Notes: generated by a model not told the origin, from the sequence alone. 64,000 bases of DNA from Halovenus sp037080055 (GCF_037080055.1 NZ_JBAOJI010000001.1:434001-498000); one strand, 5' to 3'. Shown: positions 17,434 to 25,285, counted from the first letter of the stretch. Numbers and translations are program-made.

Positions 17434-18903
17434 CTATCGCTCCGCGTCGTAGAGTCGCTGGATCTCCTGGTGTAGCCGCATCGTATTTTCGTAGCGGAGC
17501 AGTTTCTGTGTGGCCGTTGCTTTGGCGACGATCTCGTCTACCTCTGCAGGCAGATCCGGATTCACCGTCGTCGGCGGCGCGGGAGTGGCCGTCTGGATCT
17601 GCTCGCGGACATCCTCGGCCTCGCCCTCGTAGGGCGGTCTGCCGGTCAGGACCCGATACAGAACCATCCCGAGTTGATAGATATCGGTCGTCCCGTCGAT
17701 ACTCCCCTTCGCACCGAACTGCTCGGGAGCGGCGTAACGGATGTCGAGCATCTGCCCGAGATCGGCCCAGCGGCGGTAGACAGAGACCAGCCCGATCATA
17801 TCCAGCATCGGGTCGACAGCGCCGTCGAGCGTACTCGGCGGATAGCCGACCGTCCGCGGATCGATCCCGCCGTGGACGACGCCGCGCTGATGAACAGAGA
17901 CCAGCGCCCTGCTCAGCGTTCGGGCGTGTTCGAGTGCCTCCCGGCGAGGGAGTCGGTCGCGGGCCACGAGTGAACTCCCGACAACATCCGTCGCGACCCA
18001 CGGACGGGGTGACTCACCCCAGTCGGCCACGGTCACGACACTCCCCTCGTCGAGTCGGTCCCAGGCGCGGAGCCGATCAGTGAGCAACTCCCTGAACCCG
18101 GGCTCGTCGACCTGATGGAACAACAACAGCGTCAGGGCGTACTCCTCGGCACCGATCCGACCCCGGGTCCGGATCGTCTTCCCGAAACGGTGGCTCCTGA
18201 ACGGCGAGAGGACTTCGAGTTCATCGAACCGACTGCCCCCCTCGATCACTCGAAAGAGCCGGGAATTCGCGATCCGCTCCATCCGGCGGTGGCGTCGTCT
18301 GACCGTCCGTGGCCGGGAGTCCTGTCTGTCTGCCGCCAGTTCGATCTCTTCCTGTGTGGCAGACTCGCCCTCCTCGCCGGGCATCTCCTGAATGAACCGC
18401 GTCCAGGCGTCGCTATCCAGCGGATCGCGGTGTTGTTCTTCCAGTTCGACCAGCCGCATGACGGCACTCACGAAGGAAAAATCAGCCTCGTCCGCCTCGG
18501 GAACCTCGGTATCGACGGCGGACAGCTCCCAGGGGTCGACGTGTTCGATCAGCCCGTAGATGCGGCGAGCGTCGCTGTATCCCGTCTCAGTCATCAGCGC
18601 GCCGCGGATCTCACGGCCGTGATCACCGCGTAGGGTCGCGAGCGTGCGGACGACCGGCTCTGACTCGGGATCCGTGGCGACGAGTTCGACGAGTCGGCCG
18701 ATGATCCGGGAGGCCTTGCTCGGCTGGTTGCGGGCGACGAGACAGAGCGCAATGCCGCAGTTCTCGGCCATCTCTCCGTCTGCGCTGGTGAGGCCGGCAC
18801 AGAGCGAACTCACCAGTGGGTGTGTCCGCTCGCGCGGCGGTGGGAGGTCCTCCTCGGCAGCGTCGGCTTCCTGGTCGGAGGAGTCCTCCCGATCAGACGC
18901 CAT
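17434..18903 (-). CDS. Ser/Thr protein kinase-like protein, probable pseudokinase
   Basis: 489 residues. The N-terminal ~140 residues look like helical repeats (HPLVSSLCAGLTSADGEMAENCGIALCLVARNQPSKASRIIGRLVELV), followed by a charged linker and a kinase-fold domain from ~235. The kinase C-lobe is clear: AAPEQFG, GTTDIYQLGMVLYRVLTGRPPYEG, the subdomain VIII-IX signature. The catalytic loop HRDxKPxN reads H344-GGIDPRT, so the catalytic Asp, the Lys and the Asn are all replaced. The DFG equivalent reads MIGL, and no clear subdomain II lysine is seen. I infer a scaffold or ATP-independent regulator. It is transcribed toward the thermosome terminus, with no obvious partner. Confidence 0.8.
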   Translation of the reverse strand: MASDREDSSDQEADAAEEDLPPPRERTHPLVSSLCAGLTSADGEMAENCGIALCLVARNQPSKASRIIGRLVELVATDPESEPVVRTLATLRGDHGREIRGALMTETGYSDARRIYGLIEHVDPWELSAVDTEVPEADEADFSFVSAVMRLVELEEQHRDPLDSDAWTRFIQEMPGEEGESATQEEIELAADRQDSRPRTVRRRHRRMERIANSRLFRVIEGGSRFDELEVLSPFRSHRFGKTIRTRGRIGAEEYALTLLLFHQVDEPGFRELLTDRLRAWDRLDEGSVVTVADWGESPRPWVATDVVGSSLVARDRLPRREALEHARTLSRALVSVHQRGVVHGGIDPRTVGYPPSTLDGAVDPMLDMIGLVSVYRRWADLGQMLDIRYAAPEQFGAKGSIDGTTDIYQLGMVLYRVLTGRPPYEGEAEDVREQIQTATPAPPTTVNPDLPAEVDEIVAKATATQKLLRYENTMRLHQEIQRLYDAER

Positions 18904-18934
18904 ACTGGTGGTTCGAGAGCCACCCTAAAAACCT

Positions 18935-19390
18935 TCACTCGACTTCGAGCTCGAACTGCTCGTGCTCTTTTTCGGGGTTGAGCACGACGCTGGTGTTAGA
19001 CTCTTTGATTTCGGGGTCGTTCAGCAGTTCCTTGATCGTGTCGTTCATGTCGTCTGTGTCGTGGAATTTTCCGATGGCGATGATATCGTGATCGCCAGTT
19101 GTCTCGTAGACGCTGACCATCTGGTGGTGAGCAGCGAGTGTCTCTGTGACATCGACGAGCGAGCCACCCTCGACTTTGAGTTGGAGGATCGCCGTCACGT
19201 CGTATCCGAGCGCGTCGTAGTCGATTTTGGGCGTGTATCCCTGAATGATTCCGTCCTCTTCGAGGTCGGAGAGATGATTCGAAACAGTCGTTACCGAAAC
19301 GTCCAGGTCCTCGGCGAGACTCCGCAGACTCGCCCTACCGTCACCCAAAAGTGCATTCACTAACTTTCGGTCCAGATTTTCATACGTCAT
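18935..19390 (-). CDS. lrp: Lrp/AsnC family regulator, divergent from glnA
   Basis: 151 residues. A winged HTH (residues ~5-50, LDRKLVNALLGDGRASLRSLAEDLDVSVTTVSNHLSDL) precedes the RAM/ACT-like effector and oligomerisation domain. It should bind an amino acid and control nitrogen and amino-acid genes. In Halobacterium salinarum an Lrp protein beside glnA regulates glnA, so the same role is likely here. ATG 19390 (MTYENLDRK) was preferred over ATG 19402 because a TATA-like AATTATAG at ~19418-19425 puts the transcript start near 19398, downstream of 19402. Confidence 0.9.
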   Translation of the reverse strand: MTYENLDRKLVNALLGDGRASLRSLAEDLDVSVTTVSNHLSDLEEDGIIQGYTPKIDYDALGYDVTAILQLKVEGGSLVDVTETLAAHHQMVSVYETTGDHDIIAIGKFHDTDDMNDTIKELLNDPEIKESNTSVVLNPEKEHEQFELEVE

Positions 19391-19515
19391 CAACTGCGAC
19401 AACGACGGCCACCCACTATAATTTTACGAATATGCAATTTCTATCTGAGAAGGCAAGGATTGCGCACTCTGTGTGGACTTTAGTGTATACGCCCCTCTCT
19501 AAGACATGTCGAAAG
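19391..19515. promoter_or_regulatory. Divergent lrp/glnA promoter region
   Basis: AT-rich 125-base region. The leftward promoter is the minus-strand AATTATAG near 19418-19425; the rightward one is TTTAGTGTATAC at 19479-19490, about 26 bases before the glnA ATG. A TACGAA half-site at 19425-19430 overlaps the leftward TATA. The same hexamer forms the perfect palindrome in the carA/Lrp intergenic region (53658-53670), so it may be an Lrp-type recognition element; this is inference. Confidence 0.5.
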
Positions 19516-20871
19516 ATGACAAGCGAAAACCTATCTCCAGAAGCAGAAGATGTGCTCGATGCGATTGACGAACAGGACGTAGATTTCCTTCGTCTCCAGT
19601 TCACGGATATTCTGGGGACACCGAAAAACGTCTCCATTCCGTCCGACCAGGCCGAGAAAGCCTTCGAGGAGGGGATCTACTTCGATGGGTCCTCGATCAA
19701 CGGCTTTGTCCGCATCCAGGAGTCGGATATGCGCCTGGAACCGGACGCGAGCACCTTCGCCGTGCTCCCGTGGCGCAACAGCGAGAAGGTCACGAGCGCT
19801 CGGCTAATCTGTGATGTCATCGATACGTCGACCGGCGAACCGTTCCCGGGCGACCCACGCCGCGTACTGAAAAGCGCAGTCCAGCGCGCTCACGATATGG
19901 GCTATACCGTCAACTCCGGTCCGGAGCCTGAATTCTTCCTCTTCGAGGAGGACGAAGACGGGAACGCGACGACGACCACCCACGACTCCGGCGGCTACTT
20001 CGATCTCGCCCCAAAAGATCTTGCACAGGACGTGCGTGGCGACATCATCTACGGACTCGAAGAGATGGGCTTCGAGGTCGAAGCCAGCCACCACGAGGTC
20101 GCCGAGGGTCAGCACGAAATCGACTTCAAGTACGACGACGCGCTCACCACGGCCGACAACATCGTCACCTTCCGCTCGGTCGTCCGAGCGATTGCGGCCG
20201 AACACGACCTGCACGCCACCTTCATGCCGAAACCGATCCCGCGAATCAACGGCTCGGGTATGCACACCCACCTCTCGCTGTTCACCGAGGGCGGCGAGAA
20301 CGCCTTCCACGACGACGACGACGAACTCGGCCTGAGTCCCACCGCGAAGAAATTCCTCGCTGGTGTCCTCGAACACGCGCCAGCCCTCGCGGCGGTCACC
20401 AACCCGACGGTCAACAGCTACAAGCGACTCGTCCCCGGTTACGAGGCCCCGGTCTACGTCGCCTGGTCCGATGTCAACCGCTCGGCGCTCATCCGGAAAC
20501 CGGCCGCACGCGTTCCGGCCGCGTCCCGAATCGAGGCTCGCTTCCCCGACCCGTCCTGTAACCCGTATCTCGCACTCGCCGCGCTCATCCACGCCGGTCT
20601 GGACGGCATCGAGAACGACCTCGATTGCCCGGATCCGGTCCGAGAGAACATCTACGAGTTCGACGAGGAGAAACGCGAAGAGTACGGCATCGACACGCTG
20701 CCGTCGAACCTCGGCGAGGCCGTCGACGCACTCGAAGAGGACGAAGTCATCATGGACGCACTCGGTGAGCACGTCTCCGAGAAATTCGTCGAGGCAAAGA
20801 GCCAGGAGTTCGAGGAGTACCTGGTCGAAGTCTCCGAGTGGGAGATCGATCGCTACCTGGAAAAATTCTGA
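19516..20871 (+). CDS. glnA: Glutamine synthetase, type I (upstream copy)
   Basis: 451 residues. It makes glutamine from glutamate, ammonia and ATP and is the main ammonia-assimilating enzyme. GSI motifs present: FDGSSINGF (~56-64), glutamate/metal ligands around PEPEFFLFEED and the central HHEVAEGQHEIDFKY, NGSGMHTHLS (~245), NPTVNSYKRLVPGYEAP and RIEARFPDPSCNPYLALAA. The start is ATG 19516 (MTSENLSPEAED); the frame upstream overlaps the promoter. It is adjacent to its probable regulator lrp and to a second tandem copy. Nucleotides 20026-20708 are almost identical to the second copy, while the first third and the last ~160 bases have diverged. Confidence 0.97.
   Translation: MTSENLSPEAEDVLDAIDEQDVDFLRLQFTDILGTPKNVSIPSDQAEKAFEEGIYFDGSSINGFVRIQESDMRLEPDASTFAVLPWRNSEKVTSARLICDVIDTSTGEPFPGDPRRVLKSAVQRAHDMGYTVNSGPEPEFFLFEEDEDGNATTTTHDSGGYFDLAPKDLAQDVRGDIIYGLEEMGFEVEASHHEVAEGQHEIDFKYDDALTTADNIVTFRSVVRAIAAEHDLHATFMPKPIPRINGSGMHTHLSLFTEGGENAFHDDDDELGLSPTAKKFLAGVLEHAPALAAVTNPTVNSYKRLVPGYEAPVYVAWSDVNRSALIRKPAARVPAASRIEARFPDPSCNPYLALAALIHAGLDGIENDLDCPDPVRENIYEFDEEKREEYGIDTLPSNLGEAVDALEEDEVIMDALGEHVSEKFVEAKSQEFEEYLVEVSEWEIDRYLEKF
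20026..20708 (+). repeat. Near-identical glnA block, copy 1
   Basis: This 683-base block matches 21495-22177 with two differences seen by direct reading (at 20118 and 20589, both silent third-position changes). Identity drops sharply at both edges. It is inside the upstream glnA. Confidence 0.9.
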
Positions 20872-20950
20872 AGCGGCGTCGCTGGTTGCCAATCTGCGCG
20901 TCGGGTTTCATTTTCCGCGGTGTGAGCCATCGCAATCGGATCTCACGGGA

Positions 20951-20958
20951 TTTATTGT
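20951..20958 (+). promoter_or_regulatory. TATA box of the second glnA
   Basis: TTTATTGT lies about 30 bases before ATG 20988 in the 116-base gap between the two glnA genes. The downstream copy thus appears to have its own promoter and is not only transcribed by read-through. Confidence 0.55.
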
Positions 20959-20987
20959 GACTGGCGGTAGAGTGCAGATGTCTACCA

Positions 20988-22340
20988 ATGACAGCCGACC
21001 TCTCTGCAGAAGCGGAAGATGTCCTCGACGCAATCGAGGACCAAAGTGTCGATTTCCTCCGTCTCCAGTTCACGGACATTCTGGGGACGCCAAAAAACGT
21101 CTCGATCCCGGCCGATCAGGCCGAGAAGGCGTTCGAGGAAGGGATCTACTTCGATGGATCCTCGATCAACGGCTTCGTTCGCATCCAGGAATCGGACATG
21201 CGCCTGGAACCGGATCCGAGTACGTTCGCCGTGCTCCCGTGGCGCAACAGCGAGAAAGTCACGAGCGCCCGGCTCATCTGTGACGTGCACGATACGACGA
21301 CCGGCGAGCCGTTCACGGGCGATCCGCGACTGGTCCTGCAGGACGCCATCGACCGAGCCGAAGAGATGGGCTACACAGTCAACATCGCACCCGAACCCGA
21401 GTTCTTCCTCTTCGAGGAAGACGAAGACGGGAACGCGACGACGACCACCCACGACTCCGGCGGCTACTTCGATCTCGCCCCGAAAGACCTCGCGCAGGAC
21501 GTGCGTGGCGACATCATCTACGGACTCGAAGAGATGGGCTTCGAGGTCGAAGCCAGCCACCACGAGGTCGCCGAGGGTCAGCACGAGATCGACTTCAAGT
21601 ACGACGACGCGCTCACCACGGCCGACAACATCGTCACCTTCCGCTCGGTCGTCCGAGCGATTGCGGCCGAACACGACCTGCACGCCACCTTCATGCCGAA
21701 ACCGATCCCGCGAATCAACGGCTCGGGTATGCACACCCACCTCTCGCTGTTCACCGAGGGCGGCGAGAACGCCTTCCACGACGACGACGACGAACTCGGC
21801 CTGAGTCCCACCGCGAAGAAATTCCTCGCTGGTGTCCTCGAACACGCGCCAGCCCTCGCGGCGGTCACCAACCCGACGGTCAACAGCTACAAGCGACTCG
21901 TCCCCGGTTACGAGGCCCCGGTCTACGTCGCCTGGTCCGATGTCAACCGCTCGGCGCTCATCCGGAAACCGGCCGCACGCGTTCCGGCCGCGTCCCGAAT
22001 CGAGGCTCGCTTCCCCGACCCGTCCTGTAACCCGTATCTCGCACTCGCCGCGCTCATTCACGCCGGTCTGGACGGCATCGAGAACGACCTCGATTGCCCG
22101 GATCCGGTCCGAGAGAACATCTACGAGTTCGACGAGGAGAAACGCGAAGAGTACGGCATCGACACGCTGCCGTCGAATCTCGGCGAAGCCGTCGAGGCAC
22201 TCGAAGAAGACGAGGTCGTGATGGACGCACTCGGCGACCACGTCGCCGAGAAATTCGTCGAAGCCAAAACCCAGGAGTTCGAGGAGTACCTGGTCGAAGT
22301 CTCCGAATGGGAGATCGACCGCTATCTCGAGAAATTCTAA
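20988..22340 (+). CDS. glnA: Glutamine synthetase, type I (downstream copy)
   Basis: 450 residues, about one residue shorter at the N-terminus than the copy just upstream and with the same motifs. The catalytic centre and the C-terminal half are essentially identical to copy 1 through a 683-base block at 21495-22177. N-terminal residues ~100-135 and the extreme C-terminus are where the proteins differ; for example ViDTSTGEPFPGDPR in copy 1 is VHDTTTGEPFTGDPR here. Both reading frames are intact with full-length products, so this is a functional duplication, not a decayed copy. Haloarchaea often carry more than one glnA-like gene, but tandem near-identical copies are unusual. Confidence 0.96.
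   Translation: MTADLSAEAEDVLDAIEDQSVDFLRLQFTDILGTPKNVSIPADQAEKAFEEGIYFDGSSINGFVRIQESDMRLEPDPSTFAVLPWRNSEKVTSARLICDVHDTTTGEPFTGDPRLVLQDAIDRAEEMGYTVNIAPEPEFFLFEEDEDGNATTTTHDSGGYFDLAPKDLAQDVRGDIIYGLEEMGFEVEASHHEVAEGQHEIDFKYDDALTTADNIVTFRSVVRAIAAEHDLHATFMPKPIPRINGSGMHTHLSLFTEGGENAFHDDDDELGLSPTAKKFLAGVLEHAPALAAVTNPTVNSYKRLVPGYEAPVYVAWSDVNRSALIRKPAARVPAASRIEARFPDPSCNPYLALAALIHAGLDGIENDLDCPDPVRENIYEFDEEKREEYGIDTLPSNLGEAVEALEEDEVVMDALGDHVAEKFVEAKTQEFEEYLVEVSEWEIDRYLEKF
21495..22177 (+). repeat. Near-identical glnA block, copy 2
   Basis: Partner of 20026-20708, at a constant offset of 1469 bases. Confidence 0.9.
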
Positions 22341-22415
22341 CCGCCACGGCCGGTCGCCGGCGATTTTTTGCGAATAGCCAGAAGGGATTTGACAGTGGCC
22401 AGTCAATCCACAGCT

Positions 22416-22601
22416 ATGCGCGCAAGCATCGAGGTGGAAACCCTCCTGAAAATTATCCTCGCGCTGGTCGTGGTCTGGCTTGCCCTCCAGATCGTCGAGG
22501 CGACACTTGGAATACTCGGATTCCTGCTGGGACCGCTGTCGAACGTCTTCGGTCTCGTGATCATCATCGTCATCATCCTCTGGTGGTTCGATTACATCTG
22601 A
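22416..22601 (+). CDS. Small two-helix membrane protein (DUF7554-like)
   Basis: 61 residues. It starts MRASIEVETLLKIILALVVV with two closely spaced hydrophobic segments (~10-30 and ~35-57) and ends in WWFDYI. Short double-spanning proteins of this form are widespread and unassigned in haloarchaea. ATG 22416 was chosen because the membrane segment and family-like start follow directly. It lies between glnA and the RNA ligase-like gene on the same strand. Confidence 0.7.
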   Translation: MRASIEVETLLKIILALVVVWLALQIVEATLGILGFLLGPLSNVFGLVIIIVIILWWFDYI

Positions 22602-22639
22602 TCGACGGGCTTTTCTCTGTAATCGCCGTGGGATAGAGC

Positions 22640-23149
22640 GTGTACAGCCTGAACGTGCCTGTTCCGACCCGCGTCGCCAGCGCCGCCCGTGAGGTCGCAC
22701 GGGAGTTGCCACAGGCCCGGATCCGCAACCGCGGCGAGCACACGCTCGGTGTCAAACGGCTGGCGAGTGATCCGGACGCCCCCTACAGTCGGATCGAAGC
22801 ACGGACGCGCGAGGTGCTGCGCGGCCAGCCAGCTTTCGAGGTCCGAATTGCTGAGATCGATCTCTTCGAGGACCCACCGCTCGGATCGGCCCCGGTCGTG
22901 CATTTTGTCGTCGAATCGCCGGGACTGCTGGCGTTACACGAACGACTCGTGTCGGCGTTCGATCCCGTCGACGAAGCTCTCGAAGGCGACAGCTATAGTC
23001 CGCACGTGACCATCGCCCGCGGCGGCTCGATAGAGATGGCCGAACGGGTCACCGGCGAGATCGATCCCATCGAGTGGACGGTGTCGGAACTGATCTTCTG
23101 GGACGCGACCCACGACCAGCAGATCAGCACCGTCTCGCTGCCAGCTTAG
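22640..23149 (+). CDS. thpR: 2'-5' RNA ligase / 2',3'-cyclic phosphodiesterase family protein
   Basis: 169 residues, starting with GTG. It is a member of the 2H phosphoesterase superfamily: the two catalytic HxT motifs are HTL (GEHTLGVKRL, ~residue 35) and HVT (YSPHVTIARG, ~residue 119). The family hydrolyses 2',3'-cyclic phosphates or ligates 2'-5' in vitro; the archaeal in vivo substrate is unclear but tRNA processing is suspected. The gene overlaps the 3' end of hisA by four bases, convergently. Confidence 0.85.
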   Translation: MYSLNVPVPTRVASAAREVARELPQARIRNRGEHTLGVKRLASDPDAPYSRIEARTREVLRGQPAFEVRIAEIDLFEDPPLGSAPVVHFVVESPGLLALHERLVSAFDPVDEALEGDSYSPHVTIARGGSIEMAERVTGEIDPIEWTVSELIFWDATHDQQISTVSLPA

Positions 23150-23871
23150 CTCTCTTCGACAGCCTGCTGTGCATCTTCGAGCGTGAACTCGCCCTCGTAG
23201 AGTGCACTCCCGACGACGACTGCACTGGCTCCGGCCTCGCGGAGCGCGAGAATGTCCTCGATTGTGGCGACGCCACCGCTGGCGATGACGGGAATATCGA
23301 CCGCCGCCGCGAGTCGTTCGACCGGCTCCGTGCGGACACCGTCGAGTTGGCCTTCGACATCGACGTTCGTGAACAGAATCGCGCCTGCGCCGAGATTCTC
23401 GTACCGCGTCGCAGCCTCGACTGGATCGAGACCAGTCCCCTCTTGCCAGCCCGAGACGACGACTTCGCCATCCTTGGCGTCGAGACTCACCGTCACAGTA
23501 CCGGGGTGTGTCTCGCTGATCTCCTCGACAATCTCCGGATTCTCGACCGCTGCGGTGCCGAGAATTACGCGGTCGAGGCCCTGGTCGAGCAGTCCCCGCG
23601 CGCCTTCGGCGGTGCGGATTCCGCCGCCGAGTTGCAGGTCGATCTCGCAGGCGTCGACGATGGCATCGATGGCGTCGGCGTTCTTGCGCTCGCCCTCGAA
23701 GGCACCATCGAGATCAACCAGATGGAGAGTTTCAGCGCCGGCCTCGACCCAGTCGGTCGCGGCCTCGACCGGATCGCCGTAGGTGGTTTCGGTGCCGCGC
23801 TCGCCCCCGACGAGTTGGACGACCTGTCCGTCCTGCATATCGACCGCTGGAATGACCTCGAACTCGTTCAT
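23146..23871 (-). CDS. hisA: ProFAR isomerase (HisA), histidine biosynthesis
   Basis: 241 residues. It isomerises ProFAR to PRFAR, the fourth step of histidine synthesis. A (beta/alpha)8 barrel with the catalytic Asp in IPAVDMQDG (D11) and the second Asp in LFTNVDVEG, plus the two phosphate-binding GGI/GG-type loops (QLGGGIRTAEG and IASGGVATIEDI), is visible. The start is ATG 23871 (MNEFEVIPAVD); a longer in-frame extension overlaps gar1 and is spurious. hisB lies 4.5 kb away on the same strand, so the his genes are dispersed as usual in haloarchaea. Confidence 0.96.
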   Translation of the reverse strand: MNEFEVIPAVDMQDGQVVQLVGGERGTETTYGDPVEAATDWVEAGAETLHLVDLDGAFEGERKNADAIDAIVDACEIDLQLGGGIRTAEGARGLLDQGLDRVILGTAAVENPEIVEEISETHPGTVTVSLDAKDGEVVVSGWQEGTGLDPVEAATRYENLGAGAILFTNVDVEGQLDGVRTEPVERLAAAVDIPVIASGGVATIEDILALREAGASAVVVGSALYEGEFTLEDAQQAVEES

Positions 23872-23914
23872 ACCGAAAGGTGGCCAGGGAGCGTCGAAAG
23901 AATGTCGATTAGGA

Positions 23915-24142
23915 TCAGTCGCGCGCGTACAGCGGCGCGCCGACCAGAAGTGCCGCCTGCTCGCGGTCGGGGACGACAGACAGATACGGCTGTTCGACGG
24001 GGCCGAAGACGCTGACGACCGCGCCAACCTCATCGAGATTTTCGTCGATGACATCGGTGCCGAGATCCGGATAGCTCTCGTCGGGGCTGCGGACGATCAG
24101 TTTGCCCTGTGCCATCCGCACGGCCTCGCCGATGCGTTTCAT
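23915..24142 (-). CDS. gar1: H/ACA ribonucleoprotein subunit Gar1
   Basis: 75 residues. Gar1 is part of the archaeal H/ACA sRNP (Cbf5, Nop10, L7Ae, Gar1) that pseudouridylates rRNA. It is a small beta-barrel with the conserved core: GKLIVRSPDESYPDLGTDVIDENLDEVG, then VSVFGPVEQPYLSV and LVGAPLYARD. Its ATG overlaps the srp19 stop by four bases (ATGA), the standard srp19-gar1 pairing of haloarchaea. Confidence 0.9.
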   Translation of the reverse strand: MKRIGEAVRMAQGKLIVRSPDESYPDLGTDVIDENLDEVGAVVSVFGPVEQPYLSVVPDREQAALLVGAPLYARD

Positions 24143-24417
24143 GCCCGAATCGCGTCGAGATAGGCCGCCGTCGCCTGCAACAGGTCGCTCTTGCTCGCGT
24201 CTTCTGCTCCTTTGACCAGCACGCGGCCGCGGGCCTCGTACTCGCGGGGGTACGTCTTCGAGCGCTCGATGACTGCGTCGTAGCCGACCTGTTGGACCGC
24301 CTGTGCGATTTCGTCGACCTCGGGATCTTCGACGGCGAGTTCTTTCGAGACGCGCCGTCCCTCTTCCCGCGTGAGATCAGCATCGAGATAGGCGGGCCAG
24401 ATGACGTTTTCGACCAT
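24139..24417 (-). CDS. srp19: Signal recognition particle protein SRP19
   Basis: 92 residues. It binds helices 6 and 8 of 7S RNA and prepares it for SRP54. Conserved features are the N-terminal VIWPAYLDADLTREEGRRV and the later YEARGRVLVKG RNA-binding stretch. ATG 24417 (MVENVIWPAYLD) is preferred over an upstream in-frame ATG at 24444, since similarity begins there. It is translationally coupled to gar1. Confidence 0.93.
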   Translation of the reverse strand: MVENVIWPAYLDADLTREEGRRVSKELAVEDPEVDEIAQAVQQVGYDAVIERSKTYPREYEARGRVLVKGAEDASKSDLLQATAAYLDAIRA

Positions 24418-24458
24418 ACAGAGGATTGCGGGGTCGTGGTACAAACGTCTTATTCTAG

Positions 24459-24539
24459 CGAGATTTGAGCGCAGCGAAAATCTCGGTACTGCGAGCGGCG
24501 CAGCCGCGAGCAGGGAAATCCGAGCATCGCGAGGATCTC
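24459..24539. repeat. Cluster of three hairpins with GAGC-n-GCGA loops
   Basis: Three consecutive inverted repeats. Arms 24459-24466/24478-24485 (CGAGATTT/AAATCTCG) have the 11-base loop GAGCGCAGCGA. A compact GCGGC-GCA-GCCGC stem lies at 24495-24507 inside a GAG...GCGA frame. Arms 24515-24521/24533-24539 (6 of 7 pairs) have the loop GAGCATCGCGA. The cluster sits in the 298-base gene-free gap between srp19 and the lipoprotein gene. A related hairpin occurs at 25514-25541. Confidence 0.65.
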
Positions 24540-24608
24540 GGTTATGTGAATGAACCGACTACGTTGAAATCTCGTCAACTGAGACGAAGGACATGCTGGA
24601 AACATTGC

Positions 24609-24625
24609 GAGAGTTTCGCACTCTC
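24609..24625. repeat. Perfect 6-5-6 inverted repeat
   Basis: GAGAGT-TTCGC-ACTCTC, a short stable hairpin about 65 bases before the lipoprotein TATA box. It could be an operator or remnant; no T-run follows. Confidence 0.4.
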
Positions 24626-24687
24626 TGCTAGCCGTGCCACGCAGCGAAGGTTCAGGGTTGGGAGTTCCCAGATTATGTACGAACTAC

Positions 24688-24695
24688 TTATATTT
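24688..24695 (+). promoter_or_regulatory. TATA box of the lipoprotein gene
   Basis: TTATATTT lies 21-28 bases upstream of ATG 24716, fitting a leaderless transcript. Confidence 0.65.
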
Positions 24696-24715
24696 TGTTA
24701 CAAATACAGTGAAAT

Positions 24716-25285
24716 ATGCACAATCGTCGTGAGATTCTGGCGACTATCGCTGGAGCAATTGGTGTAGCTGGATGTACTGAAGAAGGAGAAAACCCGACTG
24801 GAACGTCTGAACAGCCATCAGCCGACAGTGATGGCGAATCGGCAGCGAATGAAACGGAATCCAACGGAACCGAGGAAGAAAGTGTCGAAGACGAAACCGA
24901 TGAGGAGGGCACCGCTGACGACGACTCACCCGATTGTGCAACGACAGTAACAATCGAGAGTGGTGGGATGGAGCCAAATCTTTCGAGGAGTGAAGAGGTA
25001 TGCATAGTCCAATACGACTCCTACATGCCGGTCGAGAATCCTGAAGAGACTGGCGTCATCACCGTCGAAACTGGTGAAGAGATTGGCTACGAGAAATTAG
25101 GCGGGACTGGAGACATAATTAGATATTATCCGGATGGCGACGAAGAGGGCACGCCGGTACTTGCGCGTGCAGTCAGGTGGGAGGATGGATCCTATGTCAC
25201 GAAAGGCGACCGAAACAGCGAACCATATCCGTGGGACGCACCAGTTGAGTCAATCATCGGCGTCGTTCGAACAACTCTCGAATAG
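24716..25285 (+). CDS. Lipoprotein with a signal peptidase I-like (S26) domain lacking catalytic residues
   Basis: 189 residues. A twin-Arg signal (NRREILATIAGAIGVAGC) ends in a lipobox with Cys20; a Ser/Glu/Asp-rich spacer runs to ~72. The remainder follows the S26 signal-peptidase fold order: SGGMEPNL (82-89), GDIIRYYPDG (132-141), PVLARAV (147-153), YVTKGDRN (160-167), SIIGVVRT (179-186). In active archaeal enzymes the first motif is SGSMEP and the second contains a His; here the Ser is Gly84 and the His is Ala150. I infer an externally anchored, non-proteolytic S26 homologue. Its base composition is clearly more AT-rich than the neighbours, and it is transcribed alone, so lateral acquisition is plausible. 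Confidence 0.7.
   Translation: MHNRREILATIAGAIGVAGCTEEGENPTGTSEQPSADSDGESAANETESNGTEEESVEDETDEEGTADDDSPDCATTVTIESGGMEPNLSRSEEVCIVQYDSYMPVENPEETGVITVETGEEIGYEKLGGTGDIIRYYPDGDEEGTPVLARAVRWEDGSYVTKGDRNSEPYPWDAPVESIIGVVRTTLE

Noticed and set aside
20982..22712. 576-residue frame antisense to the second glnA
   Set aside because: It mirrors glnA exactly, and the same shadow appears opposite the first copy because the copies are nearly identical. No promoter or family signature.
24418..24715. Possible 7S (SRP) RNA next to srp19
   Set aside because: The gap lacks the conserved SRP Alu and S-domain motifs and is broken into short hairpins; too short for the ~300-base haloarchaeal 7S RNA.
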